Positions 56,251 to 64,000 of a stretch of 64,000 nt of DNA are shown piece after piece. Each line of letters opens with the position of its first letter. The stretch's first letter is position 1. The position numbers were made by a program, and so were the translations under genes. A model generated the notes under the pieces. That model was not told where the DNA came from, made no database searches, and worked only from the letters and a program-made list of their open reading frames with translations. Source of the DNA: an uncultured Lachnospiraceae bacterium (lineage in GTDB: Bacteria; Bacillota; Clostridia; Lachnospirales; Lachnospiraceae). The stretch spans positions 418,346-482,345 of the forward strand of contig CANBFE010000001.1 of NCBI GenBank assembly GCA_947367855.1, read 5' to 3'.

Positions 56251-56346
56251 CAAACTGTTTTGATAAAATTTTAAACTTGACAGAAAGAAAAAAATATTAT
56301 AGTATAAATTAAGAATGTAGCTAAACAGTTTGAAAACAAACTATTT
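56251..56346 (+). promoter_or_regulatory. three operator-like repeats around the abiE-type promoter
   Basis: The 10-base motif AAACAGTTTG occurs at 56323-56332, inverted at 56251-56260 (CAAACTGTTT), and once more inverted with one mismatch at 56337-56346 (CAAACTATTT). Two copies lie just downstream of the -10 and one upstream of the -35. AbiEi proteins of known AbiE systems bind inverted repeats in their own promoter, so these are likely operators. Confidence 0.6.
56277..56305 (+). promoter_or_regulatory. promoter of the abiE-type operon
   Basis: A perfect TTGACA (56277-56282), 17-base spacer and TAGTAT (56300-56305). Confidence 0.65.
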
Positions 56347-56373
56347 TGAATAAAAAATAAACGGTGAAACAGC

Positions 56374-57138
56374 ATGAAATTATATTTTCAATTACTAAAA
56401 TATCCCGTATTCACAATGGAACATGTAAATCAATACTATGATAACATTGAAAGTGCGCGTTCGGCAGTAAAACGTTTGATAAAGGATGGTCTTGTAGTAA
56501 AAATACGAAATAATCTTTACACATGCATTAGTGGAGAAACAGATGCTCCATTGGCGAACCGTTATCAAATTGCGGGTGCGATTACACCTACATCTTATCT
56601 TTCTCATCGATCGGCAATGGAATATTATGGAATTAGTGACCAAATTTTTTATGAGGTTTATGTATCTTCCGATACTATGTTTCGAGATTTTGAATTTGAT
56701 GGATACACATTTTGTTATGTATGTTCTAAATGTAATGAGGGAGTTGAAACAGTAAAATACAGCGGGGGTGTACGGATAACAGATAAAGAACGGGCTGTGA
56801 TTGACAGTATTAAGGATTTGGATAAAATAGCAGGACTGGAAGAAGTGATTGATAATATTCAAGCGGTATCTGTTCTTAGAGAAAAACGTATGCTTGCATA
56901 TTTAGAATGTTATGATAATCAGTTTTTATATCAAAAAGTTGGTTTTTTACTGAAAAGTCAACAGGAACGCATCGGATTATCAAATGAGTTCTTTCAAATA
57001 TGCAAAGATAAGATTGGGCGCAGTAAACGTTATTTGACGAAAGATTACAAGGAAGGAAAATATGATGCTATATGGCGGCTTGTAGTTCCAGAACAGATGT
57101 ATTATTTGAAAAATGAAGGAGGCAGGTGTGAATTATAA
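56374..57138 (+). CDS. AbiEi-type antitoxin / transcriptional regulator
   Basis: 254 residues. An N-terminal winged helix (about 10-55: NIESARSAVKRLIKDGLVVK) is followed by the AbiEi-like domain (TPTSYLSHRSAMEYYG, DKERAVIDSIKDLDKIAG). In type IV AbiE systems this protein neutralises AbiEii without binding it directly and represses the operon. Codon use is AT-rich, unlike rpsB and tsf upstream, which suggests transfer. Start ATG 56374; the SD is weak. The end overlaps abiEii. Confidence 0.85.
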   Translation: MKLYFQLLKYPVFTMEHVNQYYDNIESARSAVKRLIKDGLVVKIRNNLYTCISGETDAPLANRYQIAGAITPTSYLSHRSAMEYYGISDQIFYEVYVSSDTMFRDFEFDGYTFCYVCSKCNEGVETVKYSGGVRITDKERAVIDSIKDLDKIAGLEEVIDNIQAVSVLREKRMLAYLECYDNQFLYQKVGFLLKSQQERIGLSNEFFQICKDKIGRSKRYLTKDYKEGKYDAIWRLVVPEQMYYLKNEGGRCEL

Positions 57139-58093
57139 TAAGGGACAACTTGGACAAATGGCAAAGCAATATGGATTTGTTCGGGACACATTTGAAAAAG
57201 TGTTGAGACTGAAAGAAATATTGACATATTTGAATGCAGATGAATATCTGCATGAACATCTGGCTTTAAAAGGTGGAACAGCAATCAATATGACCATTTT
57301 CAATCTGCCAAGGCTATCTGTTGACTTAGACCTGGATTTTACACCCAATTTGCCATTGGAAGATATGGAAAAAGCCAGGGAGAAAATTACAAAAATGGTG
57401 GAAAACTATATGACAGACGAAGGATATTTTCTGTCAGGATCTTCCAGGTATAGTCATAGCCTGGATTCTATGCTGTTCCAATATCAAAATACTGGCGGTA
57501 ACAGGGACAATATAAAGTTGGAGTTTAATTATTCCCTGCGCTCTCATATTTTTGCGCCAGTAGAGAGAAGGATGGTAACGGATATTTTTGAAGAAAAAGT
57601 TATAGTACGGACCTTGGAACCGATAGAGATATTTGCTGCAAAAGCAAATGCGCTTATGAACCGAGCGGCAGCCAGAGATTTATATGACTTCAATAATATG
57701 ATTTATTTTGGTCTGTTTGATGAATCGGAGTATGAATTGTTCCGCAAATGTATTATTTTTTATGCATCCATATCAGCAGATAAGATCAATAAGATTTTTG
57801 ATACATCCGCAATTGATGGTCTGGAGTTTTCAAAGATTAGGCGTGATTTGTTTCCGGTGCTTCGAAAAAAAGATAATTTTAATTTGGATGAACGTAAGAA
57901 GAAAGCAAAAAAGTTTATTGAGGAACTTATGGTTTTGACGGGGGAGGAAAAAGAGTATTTGGATATGTTTGAGAAAGGTGAATATATGCCTTCGCTTCTA
58001 TTTTCTGATAATCAGATTTTGGAAAATATTGTAGAACATCCGATGGCCATTTGGAAGGTGCAGTCGGCACAAAAAATTGAGATAAAATTATAA
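57128..58093 (+). CDS. AbiEii-type nucleotidyltransferase toxin
   Basis: 321 residues from GTG 57128, preceded by AAGGAGG at good spacing and overlapping the antitoxin gene by 11 bases (an ATG at 57113 is also in frame). It has the DNA polymerase beta-like nucleotidyltransferase motifs: KGGTAINM (about 48-55), SVDLDLDF with acidic residues 66/68/70, and the later IFAAKANALMNRAAARDLYD (about 169-188). AbiEii-type toxins transfer nucleotides; in some family members tRNA is the target. It is the presumed effector controlled by AbiEi. Confidence 0.87.
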   Translation: MNYNKGQLGQMAKQYGFVRDTFEKVLRLKEILTYLNADEYLHEHLALKGGTAINMTIFNLPRLSVDLDLDFTPNLPLEDMEKAREKITKMVENYMTDEGYFLSGSSRYSHSLDSMLFQYQNTGGNRDNIKLEFNYSLRSHIFAPVERRMVTDIFEEKVIVRTLEPIEIFAAKANALMNRAAARDLYDFNNMIYFGLFDESEYELFRKCIIFYASISADKINKIFDTSAIDGLEFSKIRRDLFPVLRKKDNFNLDERKKKAKKFIEELMVLTGEEKEYLDMFEKGEYMPSLLFSDNQILENIVEHPMAIWKVQSAQKIEIKL

Positions 58094-58112
58094 AATGCGA
58101 GGAGTTTTTAAA

Positions 58113-61100
58113 ATGGAGAAAAATGAGATTGTTAAGTCCGAAATTGGGTCAGAAGCTGCCTGGAGAGGATTTTCTACTCAGACATTATATATAGCAAAAC
58201 GGCTTTTGACAGCAGAAAATGATGATCAGCTATATCCAGAACAAGTCGAAGATTTGATGATTACGAGAAAAGAGAGGATTATAGAACTTGTCCAAGTCAA
58301 AAACTTATCTGATGATTTATCTCTTTCAGATTTATCTCCTAAAAAGAATGATTCATTTTTTAGAAGATGTCTGAAGTTTAAAAAGAGTGAAGAAATATGC
58401 TTGAAAATCGTATCATTTGGAAATATTGGTTCTGAGTTACAAAACATGATAAAAGAAAAGGAAAAAGAAAAAAGTAGTATTTACAATAAGTTATTATCGT
58501 ATGGTTATAGTGAGAATGACACATTATGGTTGCTAAATCATTTAGAGATAGAAGAGATACGAGAGTCTGAAATCGAAAATAGTATTAAAGAAACTATGAA
58601 GAAATATGTTGAAATAGTAGCATATGACTTGGTGAAAGATAATCTGATTTACTATATATACAAACTTTCACGGGAAAAAGGATATACATCAAAGAAATGC
58701 TGGGAAGAAAAAGTAAATAATATAGCAAAGGATCTTATGGCAATAGATTCGATACAAAGACAATATCAAAGAACAATTATTCCGCTTTATGACTATAAAT
58801 CAAATAAAACAAGTGAAGAGTTATTAAATGATTATAGGATGGGGGTTAACGCTAGTCCAGATCATATTAGAAGTGGTTGCGATTTGCGAAGAGGAAGATG
58901 GCTTAACGAAATTAGAGATAGATTCTTGAAAAATAATATTGTTTTGATAAAAGGAGCATCAGGCCAGGGAAAAACTACTTTAGCTTACCGATATCTTATT
59001 GATAATTATCCGGAACTGAATATTATGTGTATTCAAAGAGTTATTTCAGAAGATCAGGCAATAGATATATTAAGCGTTCTTAGAGGCTTGAATGCCAGGA
59101 AAGATATTGTTGTATATATAGATGTGGAGCCTTATGATATCCAATGGCTGTGGATTTGCGAAAAAGCATTGGAGCTGGCAAAAGATATAAAAATATTAAT
59201 TTCTATTCGAGAAGAGGATTTTCAACGAAGTCCTATAGATTATTCAAAACATAATTTTGAAGAAATATCGATTGAGTTTTCAAAGGATGAGGCTATAGAA
59301 TTATACGAAATGTATCCAAATACTACATATTTGTCATTTGATAATGCTTGGAAGTCTTTTGGCGAAAATGGGCCATTAATGGAATACATTTTTATGCTTA
59401 ATGAATCGAGAACTTTAGCTGATAGGATTAAGGCTCAAATTGAGAATATAATAAATCATGAAAAGGAAGCGGATTCCTGGCTTGAAAGTTTGATGATTAT
59501 ATCTTTGGCAGGAATTCATAACAACAGTGTTTCTGTTAACGGTTTGTTTCAGAAAGTGCAATGTAAACAAAAATTTAAAATGATTAAACATTTTGAAAAG
59601 GAATACTTTGTTAAAATTACGCAAAATTCTTCATATGTTGAAAGTTTGCATGTGTTAAGGGCAAGGATTATATATAATATACTAATGGAAATGGGGATTT
59701 TCAATAAAGAAGATATTCTGATAAATACATTAGGGATAATAGAACATAACGCAACACAAATGCTTATAGAATATGTGTACGAGGTAGGAATAACACATGA
59801 ATTAGTTGGTCGGATCGCAAAGATAAGATGTTTAAGTGTTGAAATATATGCAGATATATTGAAAGCTCTGCTGTGGTGTGAAATCTATTATTATTTTGAG
59901 ATAAATCGGAAGGTTATTGAGGAAGGAGATATACTGTTTAATAAACATTTTATGTTTTTGGGGAATACAGATATTACAGGATTATTGCAAATGGATTTAT
60001 TGCATGATATATCTAAAGTTTTTAATGAGGTAAATCCACATTTTGAAGAACAAATGACAGATCAATTGAATAAGCTTCCTCTGCTGAAGCTGGAATACAA
60101 ATTTTTAGATGCATATTTAATTAACACATATAAGGAATTGAATACATGGTTTCAAATTAGAGAAAATGCTCTGACTGCTTGGGGATATATATTATTTTGG
60201 ATGTCTTACAGAAAGATTTATTTAAATGAGTTTTCTGCAAATGATCTTGATTGGAATTTAAACATAGAAGGAACATTGAATTATGTGCTGGGCATTAGTA
60301 AGCAAGGATGGTTTAATGCACGGAATAGAATTGCTGAAAACATATTGCCTGCTGTTTTGCAGGAAAATGGAGTTATATATTTTGAGGTTACAGATAATGA
60401 AGTCTTTGCTTTGATTAATGTACTTTTAGGGAATGAGCAAGGGGAACCACATTCACGAGTCATGAAAATGGTAAGTATTTGTCAACGTTTATTCCCGGAA
60501 AAGAAAAAGTACCATGTTAAAATCAGTGGGTATCAGTTGTTGGAGGGAATAGAAGTTCCGGATACTCAAAAGAATATTTCACAGGAACATCTACCATATG
60601 TTTGGATTACTCAATTAAATAATTGCTTTGGTAATATGCATAAATATGATACTCTTCCTGAAAATTGGGAGGATGTTTATAAAAGCATAGCTGATGCGAG
60701 GAATGCTGTTTTGGAATATTTAGAAATTTTGCTTAAGGGGGTAGAAAAATTTTATCGCAATGAAAATGTTGAGGTTTTTAAAAGGGATACTTACAACCAA
60801 AAGAAAGAATATGTATTAAAAATTACAAAATTAACGCCGTATATTGAGCCTAAATGTGCAGTAGACAAATACGGAATTCGTGATAATAATTATGTGGTGG
60901 AAGACAATAGTGAAAAATATTCAAATAGACGCAGAATAGAAAGTGACAAAGAGCATATATCATATTCATGTCAAGAATATTTTTCATGCATTCATGCTTT
61001 TTGCGAGAATGGTGAAAATATATTAATAGATGCTAAATTAAAAAAGCAGCAGGGGCAACAATCCAGGATTGCATATTATAGCTTAGTTCAGGCATTAATG

Positions 61101-62042
61101 AAATTAGAGGTCTTTCAAAAAAGATTTGATGATTATTTTAAAGAGTTCGGTAACTATCAAAAAAATGGTTTAGAAACTGAACTTCTGGAAAAAGCAACGG
61201 CAATATTTACAATCGCTTTTTTTAATCGCTTTGTGCGGGAAAAATCAATTAATTATAAAGCAAGAGAAAGTATACGAGTAACAGAACGTAAGATAATACA
61301 CTTTATGGAATGTGAAATAAAGACATTGCCAGGAGTAAAAAATGTAATACGAAAAGAAAAAATAGTAGAAATTGATGTGGATGTTTTTGAGTATGGGGAA
61401 TTTTTTTCGCAGTTTTATCATTCAATAAAAAGATTAGCTAAAAATGTGGATAATGTATCTTTTCCGGGATATTTATTGCAAAAGAATTTTAGCAAGTTGA
61501 ACGTGAAAATTATGTACGATGAGAAATGTGTTTTTCATCGAATTAGTATTCCAGTGAAAAATATCCTTATATACCAGGAATATAAAAAGTTTTGTTGTAC
61601 ATTATTGCCAAATGAAGAAGAAATGGAGATGCAAATTATAAATCCATCCCAAGCAGCAGTGCAGGGTATAGCTTTACTAACCTCATTAAAAAGGATGTTT
61701 ATGTATACAACAGAAATAGAACAAGAATTATTTGGTAAGTCAGGAAAGTTTATTGTAAAGCAAGTATATTGTCAATATCAGAATAAGGTAATCAATATTG
61801 TACACGAAACGATAAATTCGCTAAATAATATAATAGAGTGTATTTATTTAAACAAAGTAATTGATATTTCTGAAATCACTGATATTAAAAGAATACTGGA
61901 AGAAACAGGTGAACAGATGCGAGATGTTATTTTTGATGTGGCAAAAGAAGCATCTTACGAACAGATAGAAGATTTATTCAATCAATTTATAGATGTGTTT
62001 GGTCAGTATGTAGATGCATCGGGAATAATGGCTGTTAGTTAG
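58113..62042 (+). CDS. large STAND-like P-loop ATPase with predicted N-terminal nuclease domain
   Basis: 1309 residues from ATG 58113 (GAGGAG nine bases upstream); it begins 19 bases after the toxin gene stops. The N-terminus has GSEAAWRGFSTQTLYIA, PEQVEDLMI (Asp47) and ELVQVKN (Glu58, Gln61-x-Lys63), the pattern of PD-(D/E)XK-like domains of the DUF4297/Cap4 kind in defence proteins. A P-loop (GASGQGKTT, about 281-289) and Walker B-like IVVYIDVEPYD (about 331) follow, with ISIREEDF as a sensor-like strand. About 800 C-terminal residues have no recognisable domain and may be a sensor. An antiphage role is inference. Codon use is AT-rich. Confidence 0.75.
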   Translation: MEKNEIVKSEIGSEAAWRGFSTQTLYIAKRLLTAENDDQLYPEQVEDLMITRKERIIELVQVKNLSDDLSLSDLSPKKNDSFFRRCLKFKKSEEICLKIVSFGNIGSELQNMIKEKEKEKSSIYNKLLSYGYSENDTLWLLNHLEIEEIRESEIENSIKETMKKYVEIVAYDLVKDNLIYYIYKLSREKGYTSKKCWEEKVNNIAKDLMAIDSIQRQYQRTIIPLYDYKSNKTSEELLNDYRMGVNASPDHIRSGCDLRRGRWLNEIRDRFLKNNIVLIKGASGQGKTTLAYRYLIDNYPELNIMCIQRVISEDQAIDILSVLRGLNARKDIVVYIDVEPYDIQWLWICEKALELAKDIKILISIREEDFQRSPIDYSKHNFEEISIEFSKDEAIELYEMYPNTTYLSFDNAWKSFGENGPLMEYIFMLNESRTLADRIKAQIENIINHEKEADSWLESLMIISLAGIHNNSVSVNGLFQKVQCKQKFKMIKHFEKEYFVKITQNSSYVESLHVLRARIIYNILMEMGIFNKEDILINTLGIIEHNATQMLIEYVYEVGITHELVGRIAKIRCLSVEIYADILKALLWCEIYYYFEINRKVIEEGDILFNKHFMFLGNTDITGLLQMDLLHDISKVFNEVNPHFEEQMTDQLNKLPLLKLEYKFLDAYLINTYKELNTWFQIRENALTAWGYILFWMSYRKIYLNEFSANDLDWNLNIEGTLNYVLGISKQGWFNARNRIAENILPAVLQENGVIYFEVTDNEVFALINVLLGNEQGEPHSRVMKMVSICQRLFPEKKKYHVKISGYQLLEGIEVPDTQKNISQEHLPYVWITQLNNCFGNMHKYDTLPENWEDVYKSIADARNAVLEYLEILLKGVEKFYRNENVEVFKRDTYNQKKEYVLKITKLTPYIEPKCAVDKYGIRDNNYVVEDNSEKYSNRRRIESDKEHISYSCQEYFSCIHAFCENGENILIDAKLKKQQGQQSRIAYYSLVQALMKLEVFQKRFDDYFKEFGNYQKNGLETELLEKATAIFTIAFFNRFVREKSINYKARESIRVTERKIIHFMECEIKTLPGVKNVIRKEKIVEIDVDVFEYGEFFSQFYHSIKRLAKNVDNVSFPGYLLQKNFSKLNVKIMYDEKCVFHRISIPVKNILIYQEYKKFCCTLLPNEEEMEMQIINPSQAAVQGIALLTSLKRMFMYTTEIEQELFGKSGKFIVKQVYCQYQNKVINIVHETINSLNNIIECIYLNKVIDISEITDIKRILEETGEQMRDVIFDVAKEASYEQIEDLFNQFIDVFGQYVDASGIMAVS

Positions 62043-62606
62043 GAACAGATCATCCATATCAGACAGATAATTCTGCGGTATCGGAGTATTCAAATACCAA
62101 AAGTAGAGAAAGTTAAATATATTGGAATGTTGAAAAGAAAGTTTTGAGAAAAAGATGTTTTAAGTTAGTGCATAGTTTACCAATTTAAAATATGCTTTAC
62201 CAATTTTGAAAATTACCTGCTTTGATTAGGAAATTAAAGGACAGAAAAACTCTACCAACACAAAATCTGGTAAACAGAAAATGGAATATCCCCAACCCCG
62301 CATAAACCCAGCGTTCCAGTCCAAAGTTCGCAAAGCAGATGGGCATGTAATTCCAATTTCATAAGATTAAGCAGAACGCTGGAAACCCGTATGTTTCCAA
62401 CGTTTTTTGCGTTTCCGGGGTGTCATTTTGGGATGATGGAAATTAGAGGATTTTGCGGAAAAGTTGGTAAAAAACTGGTACGGGAATTGGTAAAAACTTT
62501 TGCCAGTGCCTGATAATCCAGGGAGCAGTAATGGCTTTCCCTGCCAGAATGCAATACAGCGCAGACTTTTGGAATGTTTTTCCTGCATAATAAAATATTA
62601 GATATG
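62043..62606 (+). other. gene-poor AT-rich stretch with TTGGTAA/TTACCAA repeats
   Basis: About 560 bases without a supported gene. TTTACCAATTT occurs twice (62176-62186 and 62196-62206) exactly 20 bases apart, with a further TACCAA near 62253; inverted forms lie at 62268 (CTGGTAAA), 62464 (TTGGTAAA), 62475 (CTGGTA) and 62488 (TTGGTAAA). A 73-codon frame on the minus strand (62367-62588) covers part of it but lacks support. It may be remains of a mobile element. Confidence 0.4.
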
Positions 62607-62634
62607 TTGAAAAGCAGTCAAAATTTGCTATAAT
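62607..62634 (+). promoter_or_regulatory. promoter of the lysR-type gene, upstream of the intron
   Basis: TTGAAA (62607-62612), 16-base spacer and TATAAT (62629-62634) with extended -10 TGC. AAAAGGA (62641-62647), the first part of an SD, follows immediately and is cut by the intron. Confidence 0.6.
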
Positions 62635-62647
62635 ACTGCTAAAAGGA

Positions 62648-63923
<1,276 letters not shown>

Positions 63924-63933
63924 GATGATGTAT

Positions 63934-64000
63934 ATGGATCTTCGAGTGTTAAATTATTTTTTAGCAGTAGCCAGGGAAGAAAACTTTACACGGGCGGCAC
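63934..64000 (+). CDS. LysR-family transcriptional regulator (5' end only)
   Basis: ATG 63934 starts MDLRVLNYFLAVAREENFTR, the typical LysR winged-helix N-terminus, and runs off the window end. Codons ATG ATG TAT lie in frame just before. No SD lies within 15 bases upstream in the unspliced DNA; the matching SD is on the other side of the intron. Confidence 0.85.
   Translation, partial: MDLRVLNYFLAVAREENFTRAA

Noticed and set aside
62367..62588. 73-codon minus-strand frame containing GLSGTGKSF, which looks like a P-loop
   Set aside because: Too short for an ATPase, no SD, overlaps the repeat cluster; the resemblance is likely chance.

Overview
The window looks like chromosome of a motile, Gram-positive anaerobe of the class Clostridia, most likely a member of the Lachnospiraceae. 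This is inferred from PolC-type replicase, CodY next to a single long fla operon, SigD, a FapA-like protein, the MEP-pathway enzyme IspG, and strong SD sequences (AGGAGG-like) with frequent GTG/TTG starts. Every gene I could support is on the + strand.

Layout: 1-1870 is an ABC exporter pair whose first half is cut by the window edge. 1910-6710 holds a promoter with a terminator-bearing leader, a hemerythrin/response-regulator fusion, and carB. 6748-8041 holds a 54-residue small protein followed by a protein with the architecture of a diversity-generating retroelement (DGR) target; no reverse transcriptase or template repeat for it was seen here. 8090-12273 is a PilT-type ATPase with an altered Walker A motif, comM/yifB and dprA. 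12287-20735 is ispG-polC, tRNA-Glu(CTC) and topA. 20764-21834 is codY with its promoter and terminator.

21916-54055 is a fla operon of almost B. subtilis-like order: flgB-flgC-fliE-fliF-fliG-fliH-fliI-fliJ-(MotE-like)-fliK-flgD-(TIGR02530-like)-flgE-flbD-motA-motB-fliL-fliM-fliY-cheY-fliO-fliP-fliQ-fliR-flhB-flhA-flhF-flhG-(PilZ)-cheC-cheD-(small membrane protein)-sigD-(FapA-like)-(three accessory genes). It encodes the export gate, the MS and C rings, rod and hook proteins, the stator, the flagellar sigma factor and a c-di-GMP effector. Of the chemotaxis genes only cheY, cheC and cheD are present; cheA, cheW, cheB and cheR are not in the window. sigD has its own strong sigma-A promoter, and a sigma-D-like promoter lies in front of fliK. 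rpsB-tsf follow with their own promoter and terminator, as in B. subtilis.

From about 56.2 kb base composition becomes much richer in A+T and codon use changes. This marks an acquired island: an AbiEi/AbiEii-type pair (type IV toxin-antitoxin) followed directly by a 1309-residue protein with a predicted N-terminal nuclease-like domain and a P-loop ATPase domain. I read the three genes as a probable single defence operon behind one promoter flanked by three operator-like repeats. After a gene-poor stretch, a group II intron (about 62648-63923) with a doubly deleted reverse-transcriptase ORF sits exactly between the SD sequence and the start codon of a LysR-family regulator that runs off the window end.
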